This document shows, piece after piece, positions 44,081 through 52,145 of a stretch of 64,000 nt of DNA. Under the pieces are notes generated by a model that had not been told where the DNA came from, ran no database searches, and worked only from the letters and a program-made list of their open reading frames with translations. Position numbers and translations under genes: made by a program. The stretch is from contig NZ_CP137142.1 of the NCBI RefSeq assembly GCF_045287255.1, forward strand, positions 310,001-374,000. Direction: 5' to 3'. The DNA comes from Henriciella sp045287255 (GTDB lineage Bacteria > Pseudomonadota > Alphaproteobacteria > Caulobacterales > Hyphomonadaceae). Numbering within the stretch: the first letter of the stretch is position 1; each line of letters opens with the position of its first letter.

Positions 44081-44926
44081 GTGTGGAGTGTTTCCCTGAG
44101 CAAGTTTCGGACCCGTTTTGCCCCTTCACCGACCGGGCTGCTGCATCTTGGCCATGCTGCATCCGCGCGCGCCGTCTGGGAAGCGGCTGCGCGGGCAGGG
44201 GGCGAGGTTTTGCTACGCATTGAGGATATCGACACCACGCGGTGTCGCCCGGAGTTCACAGACGCAATTTACGAGGATCTGCGTTGGCTTGGCTTCGAGT
44301 GGCCTGAGCCTGTCCGGGTGCAATCAGAACACTTTGCCGATTATGCCAGCGTGGTTGAGGCTTTAGAAGCGCGCGGCTTGGCCTATCGCTGTTTCCGGAC
44401 AAGGGCCGAGATCGCTGCGCAAACGCCGGCGGGGCAAGTGTTTACCAGCGCCCCTTTGTCGCTTGCCGAGGAGCAAGCACGACTGGACGCAGGAGAGGTT
44501 TTTGCCTGGCGCTTGTCGCTTGCGGCCTGTCAGGCGGCTTTGGGTGCGGCCTATCATGAGCTCTCTTTCCAGCTTGAGACAGAGGCAGGTCTTGAAACCC
44601 GGCGCGCCGATCCTGGCTTGCATGGTGATATTGTTATTGCCCGCAAGGATAGCCCGAGCGCCTATCACATCGCCGCAACCCATGATGATGCCCTGCAGGG
44701 TATGACGCATATCATCCGCGGTCAGGACTTGGCCGATGCCCCGCATATCCAGATCTTGTTGCAGGTTCTAATGGACTGGCCGCAGCCGATTTACCATCAC
44801 CATGCCTTATTGATGGGGCCAGACGGCAAACGGCTATCAAAATCGCATGGCAGCATTTCGCTTGCAGAGCTGCGGCAGGACGGTAAGACACCGGACGATA
44901 TCTGGGCCATGATTGGACTTCAATGA
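44081..44926 (+). CDS. gluQ: glutamyl-Q tRNA(Asp) synthetase
   Basis: 281 aa. Class I synthetase catalytic core without an anticodon-binding domain: RFAPSPTGLLHLGHAASARA (HIGH variant), LLRIEDIDTTRCRPEF, the KMSKS-equivalent GPDGKRLSKSHGSISL. GluQRS glutamylates queuosine at position 34 of tRNA-Asp. The zinc ligands of the E. coli enzyme are largely missing: only one Cys in AYRCFRTRAE. GTG at 44081 is the only upstream start; weak ribosome-binding site. Overlaps the EamA gene by ATGA. Confidence 0.9.
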   Translation: MWSVSLSKFRTRFAPSPTGLLHLGHAASARAVWEAAARAGGEVLLRIEDIDTTRCRPEFTDAIYEDLRWLGFEWPEPVRVQSEHFADYASVVEALEARGLAYRCFRTRAEIAAQTPAGQVFTSAPLSLAEEQARLDAGEVFAWRLSLAACQAALGAAYHELSFQLETEAGLETRRADPGLHGDIVIARKDSPSAYHIAATHDDALQGMTHIIRGQDLADAPHIQILLQVLMDWPQPIYHHHALLMGPDGKRLSKSHGSISLAELRQDGKTPDDIWAMIGLQ

Positions 44927-45861
44927 CAGGCAATAAAACCAGTGCGCCCAGCAGCATGCCTGTCTGGTTCGGCCCGCTCATGGTGTTGGGCGGCGGCATC
45001 TGTATTGGCTTCGCCCCGATCGGCCTTCGCCTTGGGCTTGAGGAATTAGGGCCACAGGCGATTGCTTTTTGGCGCTACTTGTTTGCGCTGCCCATCCTGT
45101 TTGTGCTGGCGGTTGGGGTTAATCGCCGCCTCCCGGCTCGCCCAAATCCATATATCGTTATTGCTGGTGTTTGTTTCGCTTTGGATATCGGCCTTTGGCA
45201 CTGGTCCCTGACATATACGACGGTTGCGAATGCGACGTTTATTGTGGGGCTTGGCAATGTTTGTGTCGGGCTGATGGCTTGGATTTTCCTGCGCGAACGG
45301 CCAACGCTGATTTGGGGGTGTGCGGTCTTGGTCGCGATCATTGGTGCTGCAGCTTTATCGCTTGGCGGGAATGCGGGTGGTCAGACCGATATTCGTGGAG
45401 ACATGCTGGCACTGGCTGCTGCTGTTCTGGTTTCTGGATATATGGTCGCTTCCAAGGTCGCGCGGAATAGACTTGGTGGATTGGATGCCGTTTTCTGGCT
45501 GACTTTGGTTGAGGTCGGTGTCGCCGCTCTCATGGTTATTGGTTTTCGGGAAAGCTTTCTGCCCGCAACGCTAATGGGTTTTGCCGCGCCGCTTTTTCTG
45601 GCGATTGCAGTTCAGGTTGGTGGGCAGGGGCTGATCATTACCGGATTGGGCCACACACCAGCCGCGATTGCTGGCGTTTTACTCCTTGTGCAGCCAATTG
45701 TTGCGGCTTCGATCTCCTGGCAATTGTTTGGAGAAACCCTAACGGCTCTGCAGGCTGGTGGGGCTGCTCTTATTCTTTTAGGGATTTACCTGTCGCAACA
45801 AAAATTCCGGTCCCGCGAAGAAAAAATGCCAGACCAAGCCGCCAAGCCGCTTTCAGATTAA
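44923..45861 (+). CDS. EamA/DMT-family transporter
   Basis: 312 aa with about ten membrane helices in two EamA repeats (for example GPLMVLGGGICIGFAPIGLR, FIVGLGNVCVGLMAWIFLRE, AIAGVLLLVQPIVAASISWQ). Family members export metabolites or amino acids across the inner membrane; substrate unknown. Translationally coupled to gluQRS (ATGA) and its stop codon lies inside a 22-bp perfect palindrome. Confidence 0.9.
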   Translation: MTGNKTSAPSSMPVWFGPLMVLGGGICIGFAPIGLRLGLEELGPQAIAFWRYLFALPILFVLAVGVNRRLPARPNPYIVIAGVCFALDIGLWHWSLTYTTVANATFIVGLGNVCVGLMAWIFLRERPTLIWGCAVLVAIIGAAALSLGGNAGGQTDIRGDMLALAAAVLVSGYMVASKVARNRLGGLDAVFWLTLVEVGVAALMVIGFRESFLPATLMGFAAPLFLAIAVQVGGQGLIITGLGHTPAAIAGVLLLVQPIVAASISWQLFGETLTALQAGGAALILLGIYLSQQKFRSREEKMPDQAAKPLSD

Positions 45862-45870
45862 TCTGAAAGC
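45849..45870. repeat. 22-bp perfect palindrome at the EamA stop codon
   Basis: GCTTTCAGATT then AATCTGAAAGC: the 22 bases equal their own reverse complement. It can form a 9-bp stem with a TTAA loop. It lies between convergent genes but has no T-run on either side, so it is an incomplete terminator at best, or a protein-binding site. Confidence 0.5.
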
Positions 45871-45907
45871 TGGCACTCACAGTGTTATCAGATGATAGAA
45901 ACTGAGC

Positions 45908-46993
45908 TTAGTTGATCCCGTGTGTTTTCACGCGGTTTCGGCCTGTTTCTTTGGCTTCATACAATTTGGTGTCAGCGATTTCGATCAGTTCGGTCGCTGT
46001 CATGCCTTCCTGATAAGCGCAGATCCCGAAGGACGCGGTAATCTGGCCAATATCCTTATTGCTGTTAACCGTGACGAACTTCGTCTCACGTAATTCATGC
46101 AGGATTTTGACAATCAGGTTATGGGCTGCGACCAGCTTGGTATCGGGCAGGATCATCACAAACTCTTCACCGCCATAACGGGCCACCATATCAGCGCCTT
46201 TAAGGCGCATCATTAGCAAGGCGGCAAACCCGGTCAGGACATTATCCCCGGTCTGATGGCCATACACATCGTTAACGCGCTTGAAGTGATCAAGGTCAGC
46301 AATCACCAGACAGAATGGGTGTTCGCTATCGGTTGCAGCACTAATCTCTTTTTTCAGGCGGGCATCAAAGGCGCGGCGGTTCGAGACTCCGGTGAGCGGA
46401 TCGCGCAGGCTGAGGTCCTGAAACTCTTCAAGTTCCTTGTTCAACCGCTCAATCATCGCCTGACTTTCGTTCAGACCACTACTCAGGTCTGACGTGACTT
46501 GCGACATGCGTTGATTTTCAGAGATCAGATCAGCAACAATTGATTTAAGCTCGGTTGGATCTGCCGCGCCTGGCAAGCTGTCGCCAACACTTTCAAGCGT
46601 CGCGTTAAACTCTTGATTTTGCTTCAGGCTTTCGCGCATCAGTTCCGAAGCCGCCGCAAGGCTGCTTTCGAACTCGGCACCGATATTCATATTCGCTTCG
46701 AAGACATCATTGTCTTCAAGGAAGGCTTTATAGATCTCATTGATCTCATAATCGCTGATCTCGTCGGACTTATGCAGCTCTTTTTCGAGCCGCTCGACCA
46801 GGTCGCCATTCTCGCCTTCAGCATAAGCATACCAAACAGCATAGGCGATGGGGTCCGGTGCGGTCGAGTGCTTGGCGATAAGCTCAAATGCCGTGTTCGC
46901 GAGTTGATATGTCGCTTTTCGTCGCTCAGCAGCGCTTGCGACTTCGTCTTCTTCGGGGGCCCCACCCTCGTCCAAGACATCTGCATAGCCCAT
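45908..46993 (-). CDS. diguanylate cyclase (GGDEF domain)
   Basis: 361 aa, soluble. C-terminal GGDEF domain (about 200-361): SLRDPLTGVSNRRAFDARL, LDHFKRVNDVYGHQTGD, active site ARYGGEEFVMILP. Makes c-di-GMP from two GTP. The product-inhibition site is degenerate: KGAD where RxxD is expected. The N-terminal 200 residues are helical with a coiled coil (SQVTSDLSSGLNESQAMIER) and no membrane segment or recognisable sensor domain; GLNESQAMIERLNKELEEFQ looks like the stalk that aligns two cyclase domains. Confidence 0.93.
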   Translation of the reverse strand: MGYADVLDEGGAPEEDEVASAAERRKATYQLANTAFELIAKHSTAPDPIAYAVWYAYAEGENGDLVERLEKELHKSDEISDYEINEIYKAFLEDNDVFEANMNIGAEFESSLAAASELMRESLKQNQEFNATLESVGDSLPGAADPTELKSIVADLISENQRMSQVTSDLSSGLNESQAMIERLNKELEEFQDLSLRDPLTGVSNRRAFDARLKKEISAATDSEHPFCLVIADLDHFKRVNDVYGHQTGDNVLTGFAALLMMRLKGADMVARYGGEEFVMILPDTKLVAAHNLIVKILHELRETKFVTVNSNKDIGQITASFGICAYQEGMTATELIEIADTKLYEAKETGRNRVKTHGIN

Positions 46994-47138
46994 TTAATTC
47001 GCCCTCATTAGCACCATTAGCCTCATCTGTTTGAGGCATTTGTTATGGTGTATCGCCATTCCCTTGCAATTTTATAAATGTGACAGGTTTTTTGCAGTGC
47101 AGCGGGCCACTGGGTGACGAATATTGTTGTCGGGATTG

Positions 47139-48419
47139 TTAAGCCGACGCTGGGAAAACAGGCCACATGTCAACAATCTCACCAGCGTCATAGATGGCGA
47201 TGTCTCCAAATTGCAGGAAGACAGCTTCGCTTTGATGGGGGCGGAAAAAGACAAATTCATCCGGGTCTATGCTCAAGTCCGGGCCACCATTGAGCATTTC
47301 CTGATTGGAAGAGCGCCCGAACGTTGAGTTATAAGCCAGACCCGGCGGATCGACCGGGTCAGCCAGCCAATGCCCGCCATAAATGAAAACGGTCTTGCTA
47401 TAATTTGGGTCCCAGCTTCGCTTTGCACCATCAGCAAATTCGAGACCCGGCATCCTTGTCGTTGGCAGCGATTTGATCACCGGGGTTGCGATAAAGCTCG
47501 CGGGCAAATGCGGCTCCAGCAGTTCGCTATCGAAATGGGTTGGCTTGACCAGACAGGATCCAGCCGAGATTTCATTCGCCAGGCTGGTATCCTCATAATA
47601 GCGGTAAGTCGGACTGCCTGCAGCGTTGCGGGTGAGTTGCGCAATCCTGTCGCCGCCAAACACTAAAGCGGCCTGCGCCAAAGCCTCTTGATAGATCGCC
47701 CACGCCCCTTTCAGAGCCTTGTCGCGCCAGCCAAGTGTGGTCGGCAAGGCTGGAATATGCGGCTCGTACCCCATGAAACCCGCCATTTCGAGGTTTGGAT
47801 TGACGTTGATCGCCTTCAAGGTCTCACCAAGGGTACTGCCCGGCTCAAAGCCGCCGCGATGCAGGCCAACATCCAGTTCAAGATTGATCTTGAGTATGCG
47901 ATCCTGATCGTTGGCGAGTTCTGCATATTGCGCCAGCCGCTCCGGCGTGTCGATCAGCCATTGAATATGATCGGCGGCTTCGGTTTTGTCAGCGGGCAAG
48001 TCTTCAAAATACTGGCGTGCAGCCTGTATCGGTAAAGGCTTCCCGAGAAGCTGGCTTGCCTCAGGCATGGCTTCACTCAGCGCCAGCAGCATGGGCAGGT
48101 TGAATGTCATCAGCCGGTCTGTACCCGACCGCTCGCGGATATGAGTGATCAGGTTCAGGGAGGGCAGGGACTTGGCGACAATGCGATACCCCATTCCATC
48201 TGGCAGGTGCCCCATCAGTGTATCAATGTTTGCATTCAAGCGCGCGCGATCAATCACCAGAGTCGGGGTTGCGATCCCGGCTTTCGTCAGGGCATCTTGC
48301 ATCGCGATGAAGTAAGGATCACGCGGGCCACTTTCGTCTTTCGGTTTTGACATCAGAATGCTTGCTCCTGCTAATCCGGCGGTGCCAAGGATAAGGCTGC
48401 GTCTTGAGAGTTTAGGCAT
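47139..48419 (-). CDS. DSD1-family PLP enzyme (D-threonine aldolase/D-serine dehydratase-like), Tat-exported
   Basis: 426 aa. Twin-arginine start LSRRSLILGTAGLAGASILM, so it is probably exported folded. Alanine-racemase-like barrel: PTLVIDRARLNANID, PLP lysine in GYRIVAKSLPSLN, FMGYEPHIPAL, and the metal/PLP region EFVFFRPHQSEAVFLQFGDI near the C-terminus. Family members cleave D-threonine or dehydrate D-serine, or degrade 3-hydroxyaspartate; substrate cannot be read. 8-bp overlap with the upstream oxidase gene shows an operon. Confidence 0.85.
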   Translation of the reverse strand: MPKLSRRSLILGTAGLAGASILMSKPKDESGPRDPYFIAMQDALTKAGIATPTLVIDRARLNANIDTLMGHLPDGMGYRIVAKSLPSLNLITHIRERSGTDRLMTFNLPMLLALSEAMPEASQLLGKPLPIQAARQYFEDLPADKTEAADHIQWLIDTPERLAQYAELANDQDRILKINLELDVGLHRGGFEPGSTLGETLKAINVNPNLEMAGFMGYEPHIPALPTTLGWRDKALKGAWAIYQEALAQAALVFGGDRIAQLTRNAAGSPTYRYYEDTSLANEISAGSCLVKPTHFDSELLEPHLPASFIATPVIKSLPTTRMPGLEFADGAKRSWDPNYSKTVFIYGGHWLADPVDPPGLAYNSTFGRSSNQEMLNGGPDLSIDPDEFVFFRPHQSEAVFLQFGDIAIYDAGEIVDMWPVFPASA

Positions 48420-49842
48420 CGAAGCGCTCCCCGAACAGGGTTGCGAGATGCGGGTTCAGGAATTTCCCATCCGGGTCGAGGCCCCGCCGCAGCTCAAGGA
48501 AGCGCTCATAGTCTGGATAGAGGGCACTGAACTCTGCCCGGCCAAGGCTGTGCAGCTTGCCCCAATGGGGGCGCCCGCCATGGGCGCGGAAAATCGGTTC
48601 AAACTCAGAGAAGAAGTATTCATAGGGCTCATCGACCGCGGCATGGATGGCGATCGAGATACGCGGGCCATCATTAAAGGGGCTGAGCCAGGCGCTATCG
48701 GGCGCAATGAACCGAACCTCCATCGGGAAGAAGGCGTCCTTGCGCCGATCCATTTTGGCAATCACCTGACGCAGGGCAGCAATCCCCTGATCGCGCGGCA
48801 GATGGTATTCCATCTCGTTGAACTTGATTGGCCGTGTGGTTGCCAGCAATTCCAGAGAGGCGTCACTGACATCTTCAATCACACCGCTAGGCAGCGCCGA
48901 TTGCGCGATCTTGCGGCGTAGCCATGGCCACCAGCCAAACTGGTCGCGTAAGGTTTTCAGGCCCTCCAGCGTCTCATCATCCTCTGAAGGACCGACTCCG
49001 GTTACGGGCCCCTCATGTAGGTCATGGGTCAGCGTTGCTGCTATACCGGTGCCGGGCAGATAGAAGAATTCGAAATTGCGATACTGCTCAGCCGTCGTTT
49101 CAGCATTCTCCAGAACATCCTCGATACGCTCAGCCTTCACCACGCGATGCAGATTAAAAGCGGGCACGGTGCGTAGCGTGTATTGCGTGATGATGCCCAG
49201 CGCGCCGAGGGAGACTTTACCTGCCGCGAACAGGTCCGGCTGCGTATCAGCGCTAACATCCAGCATGTCTCCGTTCGCTGTCACCAGTCGGAAGGCTTGG
49301 ATATAGTCGTGCAGCGCCGTCAGGGTCAGGCCCGTGCCATGTGTTCCAGTTGAGAAGGAGCCGGCCAGGGTCTGGTCAACAATATCCGGCAGGTTCGGGA
49401 AAGCGCGGCCAAGCTCATCCAGCTTGCCGCCGGCTTGAAACAGGGTCGTCCCCGCGCCGAAGGTGGCAAGCCCTGTTGCCGGATCATAATTCAGGAGGCC
49501 GGATAGACGGCTGAGATCCACAATCATGCCCTCGCTCGGCACAAGGCCAGAAAAGGAGTGCCCGCTGCCCTTGGGCCGGATGCGTACAGGACTTGCGGCC
49601 ACCAGTTCGGACAGTTCGGTCTCTGTTGTGGGCATCGGGATAGACGTTGGCGTGGCCTTGTGAATACCGGACCAGTTCATCCAGCTATCTTCGCCGATGG
49701 GTGGTTCAGGATAGTCCGGGGAATACCCCTCGCGCACAAAACTCTTTTGTCCCCAGGCAATATGCTGTCCGGCGGGTACAGCTGTGCCTGCTGCTGCAAC
49801 ACCCAATCCGCCAAATAAAACACCCCGTCTCGATAACCCCAT
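48412..49842 (-). CDS. D-arabinono-1,4-lactone oxidase-family flavoprotein, Tat-exported
   Basis: 476 aa. Tat signal GLSRRGVLFGGLGVAAAGTA. FAD-linked oxidase domain (PCMH): VRIRPKGSGHSFSGLVPSEG (residues about 87-106), FGAGTTLFQAGGKLDELGRA and LAGSFSTGTHGTG. C-terminal ALO domain with the family motif GGRPHWGKLHSL. Oxidises an aldonolactone or sugar with O2 in the periplasm. Its ATG faces a TetR gene across a region with a palindrome. Overlaps the DSD1 gene by 8 bp. Confidence 0.88.
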   Translation of the reverse strand: MGLSRRGVLFGGLGVAAAGTAVPAGQHIAWGQKSFVREGYSPDYPEPPIGEDSWMNWSGIHKATPTSIPMPTTETELSELVAASPVRIRPKGSGHSFSGLVPSEGMIVDLSRLSGLLNYDPATGLATFGAGTTLFQAGGKLDELGRAFPNLPDIVDQTLAGSFSTGTHGTGLTLTALHDYIQAFRLVTANGDMLDVSADTQPDLFAAGKVSLGALGIITQYTLRTVPAFNLHRVVKAERIEDVLENAETTAEQYRNFEFFYLPGTGIAATLTHDLHEGPVTGVGPSEDDETLEGLKTLRDQFGWWPWLRRKIAQSALPSGVIEDVSDASLELLATTRPIKFNEMEYHLPRDQGIAALRQVIAKMDRRKDAFFPMEVRFIAPDSAWLSPFNDGPRISIAIHAAVDEPYEYFFSEFEPIFRAHGGRPHWGKLHSLGRAEFSALYPDYERFLELRRGLDPDGKFLNPHLATLFGERFDA

Positions 49843-49862
49843 TGCCTCACCTCCCTCAAAAT

Positions 49863-49878
49863 GATAGCGATCACTATC
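49863..49878. promoter_or_regulatory. candidate TetR operator
   Basis: GATAGCGATCACTATC: a near-perfect palindrome (14 of 16 bases symmetric, GATC centre) between the divergent oxidase (start 49842) and TetR (start 49923) genes. Its place and length suit TetR autoregulation and control of the oxidase-DSD1 operon. Confidence 0.5.
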
Positions 49879-49922
49879 GTTATGGATTTAAAGGCGTCTG
49901 TCAAATATCGCTGAGGATGGGC

Positions 49923-50552
49923 ATGTCAGTTACGGTCAAACCGCCAATATCGAAACGCGCCGCACCAAATCAGTCGCGCAGCCAGAAGACCGTTGAGCAA
50001 ATCCTCACTGCTGCGTCTGATCTGTTGGAAGAGGTGGGGTTTGAGCGGCTCTCAACCAATCTGATTTGCAAGCGCGCCGGGCTGACGCCGCCAGCGCTCT
50101 ATCGTTACTTTCCGAACAAGTATGCGGTGCTGAAAGCCTTGGGGGAACGCCTGATGGAGCGCCAGAATGCCCTCCTTGTCGATTGGGGGCATGATGCGAT
50201 TGATCCTGACAAACTCATTGATGAGATCGAGGTGTTCCTGAAGCAAACCATTGCTGTCACCCGGGACATGAAAGCCGGGGAGTGGATCATGCGGTCCATG
50301 CATGCCAGCCCGGTTCTGGCTGATGTGCGGCTCGATTCACATCGCCGCGTCACCCGTCAACTATCAGAGCGTCTCCTGCGGTTCTCTCCAGAGCTTGATC
50401 CCCAAACGGTTTATGAGCGTATGCGTCTCGGGGTGGAGCTGGGCTATGCACTGGTCGAGATGGTCTTTGATGAGGCGCAGATTGATGAAGCGATGGCGGT
50501 GCGCAATGCAGCCTCCATGCTGGCACATAATATGCTGGACATCCTGCAATAG
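49923..50552 (+). CDS. TetR-family transcriptional regulator
   Basis: 209 aa. Typical N-terminal HTH: SQKTVEQILTAASDLLEEVG, FERLSTNLICKRAGLTPPAL, YRYFPNKYAVLKALGERL. The C-terminal ligand domain is unassigned. ATG at 49923 (MSVTVKPP) has GAGG six bases upstream; 49917 is an alternative and longer upstream frames lie in the oxidase promoter. Divergent from the oxidase-DSD1 operon, which it probably controls, likely as repressor through the palindrome at 49863. Confidence 0.9.
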   Translation: MSVTVKPPISKRAAPNQSRSQKTVEQILTAASDLLEEVGFERLSTNLICKRAGLTPPALYRYFPNKYAVLKALGERLMERQNALLVDWGHDAIDPDKLIDEIEVFLKQTIAVTRDMKAGEWIMRSMHASPVLADVRLDSHRRVTRQLSERLLRFSPELDPQTVYERMRLGVELGYALVEMVFDEAQIDEAMAVRNAASMLAHNMLDILQ

Positions 50553-50559
50553 ACTTGGG

Positions 50560-50750
50560 GGTGAACGCACAAGACCGGAAACGCCGTCTCGGGTACTTGT
50601 ATCCCGTCGACCTAGTAGCTAGGTGGGCGCCGGGTAGATAGGACCACGATCCAGTCCAGAGCCAGCTCCCTTAGACGGAATTAAGGTCGGCGGATAGCTG
50701 ACCGTCCTCGAACGTCCCAGCCCTGTGCGATGGCCCTAGATAGTATGGGA
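50560..50750. ncRNA. candidate structured RNA between convergent tetR and merC
   Basis: No reading frame spans this stretch, yet it folds by eye into several stems. CGCACA (50566-50571) pairs with TGTGCG (50724-50729) and encloses GACCGG/CCGTC (50573-50588), CGGG...CCCG (50590-50606), ACCTAG-TAG-CTAGGT (50610-50624), GGAC/GTCC (50641-50657) and GGTCGGC-GGATA-GCTGACC (50685-50703). I cannot match it to tmRNA, RNase P, SRP RNA or a riboswitch I know. Strand is undetermined. Expression and conservation are unproven. Confidence 0.4.
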
Positions 50751-50756
50751 TGGGGC

Positions 50757-51137
50757 CTAATGTAAGGCCTGATGACGCGCCCAGCGCCAGATATGCGCAG
50801 ATGCCAGACAAATCGCCCCGACAACAGTCAGACTGGTCTCATGATCATGGAGTGGCTCAACAAATGCGCCGGCGATCAACAGGCTGATCGCGATGACCAT
50901 CAGAAGCAGTATCCCGATCTTGTCCCGCCCAGCCTTCAGCGTAATGGCGGCAATTGCAGCAACCGGCAGGGCCAGCAGAACAAAGGCTTTGTGCAACCAT
51001 TCAGCCTCTGAAAACACCGCCAGAACAGGCAGCGCTGCAGCCAGGAAAGGCATAGCCAGACAATGGATCAAGCATAGCCCAGACAAGCTGATACCAGACA
51101 TATCAAGAAAGCTCAGGCTTCTGGTTTTGGCGGTCAT
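50757..51137 (-). CDS. MerC-domain membrane protein
   Basis: 126 aa, four membrane helices. The first helix carries SGLCLIHCLAMPFLAAALP, the MerC-like CxxxC metal site; HD and HETS residues follow in EPLHDHETSLTVV. MerC moves Hg(II), but this branch often sits in Zur regulons and may handle zinc or another metal. No mer operon is present. A Zur-like box lies just upstream. Confidence 0.75.
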   Translation of the reverse strand: MTAKTRSLSFLDMSGISLSGLCLIHCLAMPFLAAALPVLAVFSEAEWLHKAFVLLALPVAAIAAITLKAGRDKIGILLLMVIAISLLIAGAFVEPLHDHETSLTVVGAICLASAHIWRWARHQALH

Positions 51138-51162
51138 GGGGAGGAAACTCTTCAGGATGTAT

Positions 51163-51179
51163 ATGTTATGTTATAATGT
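51163..51179 (-). promoter_or_regulatory. candidate Zur box upstream of merC
   Basis: ATGTTATGTTATAATGT matches the recalled gammaproteobacterial Zur core ATGTTATANTATAACAT at 13 of 16 defined positions. It lies 26 bp before the merC start in an AT-rich stretch that also would hold the promoter. Confidence 0.45.
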
Positions 51180-51239
51180 AATTATAGGTCGCACTATTTT
51201 GAGGTCAAGCGCCTTTACCAATGGATTGTGTTATCAGGC

Positions 51240-52145
51240 CTATGCTTGGCGCTGTGCATGAAGGGTCCAGGCGGCGTCATGGCCGCTCAGCGACAAAGGT
51301 GCGGTGTCCACTTTAAAACCTTTGGTGCGCAAAAAGTCTGCACACGCAGAGACTGCTTCTTCATCAAGGGCGGCGTTTAGCATCGCAGTCATTCGGGCAT
51401 GGTAGGCTTCAACCTCGGCTTGCATGCCATCCAGCCAGCCTGTGATATCAGAGAGAATATAGTTCGCCCGCTTGCTCCACAGCTCGGAGGCTCCCGCCAT
51501 GAGGTGTGCGGCCAGGCTATGCTCATCGGGAATAATGATTGTGGTCAGCGTATCGCGCGCCTCTGTCATGGCCTTTGCGGCAATGTCTCCGGCTTCTGTA
51601 TCATTGGCATAGGCGGCTTCGAAAAAAGCGCGGGCTGAAGGGATATAGGCGCTGTCGAGTATGGTCTGGCAATGGGCCGCGTGGTTTTTGACCTCGGCCT
51701 CGATGGCGCCATCTGTCATATGCATGACCGTGATGATCTTACCGTCCGGGGCGCATAGTCGCGCCGCTTCTGTGAAGGCGTCGTGCGTGCCAGCATATTC
51801 AAGGCCAAACTGGCTGACAATTGTCGCATATCCGCCAGCGTCGAGGCCCGTTTCAGAAGCGGAGGCGGTGACGGTTTTGACGCTGGGCATATCGCTTTTC
51901 AGAACAGCGATCGCCTCAGCAGAATAATCGAGACCGGTCAGGTCCTGATAGCCCAGCCCGGCCGCCTGCTTCAAAACAGTACCAGCCCCGCAGGCCAGAT
52001 CGAGTAGTGGCCGTTCACGTGAGCCATCTTGTAAGGCACTCGCCCAGAAAGCCTGCAGCTCCTGATCGCTCTCAACTCCGGTTAAGGCTCCTGTCGAGCC
52101 GTTTTCGCGACCCTTCCAGTAATTGCTCCAGCTATTCTGGCTCAT
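51240..52145 (-). CDS. class I SAM-dependent methyltransferase
   Basis: 301 aa. SAM-binding motif I LLDLACGAGTVLKQAAGLGY, motif II acid in LTGLDYSAEAI, and DGKIITVMHM (motif IV-like). Substrate unknown. Last gene of a minus-strand operon (Lon-domain, Trm112, DUF971, methyltransferase), each pair overlapping by 4 bp. The Trm112-like protein encoded two genes upstream raises the possibility of a partner. Confidence 0.82.
   Translation of the reverse strand: MSQNSWSNYWKGRENGSTGALTGVESDQELQAFWASALQDGSRERPLLDLACGAGTVLKQAAGLGYQDLTGLDYSAEAIAVLKSDMPSVKTVTASASETGLDAGGYATIVSQFGLEYAGTHDAFTEAARLCAPDGKIITVMHMTDGAIEAEVKNHAAHCQTILDSAYIPSARAFFEAAYANDTEAGDIAAKAMTEARDTLTTIIIPDEHSLAAHLMAGASELWSKRANYILSDITGWLDGMQAEVEAYHARMTAMLNAALDEEAVSACADFLRTKGFKVDTAPLSLSGHDAAWTLHAQRQA

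Noticed and set aside
45871..45890. Sigma-54 promoter starting TGGCAC
   Set aside because: The -12 element TTGC is absent at the right distance.
50553..50756. tmRNA, RNase P RNA, SRP RNA or cobalamin riboswitch
   Set aside because: None of the conserved cores I know for these (tag peptide, GAGGAAAGTCC, GGAAGGAAGCAG-like loop, GCCACTG) is present on either strand.
50757..51137. Mercury-resistance operon
   Set aside because: Only a MerC-type membrane protein is present; no merR, merA, merT or merP, and the upstream box looks like Zur.
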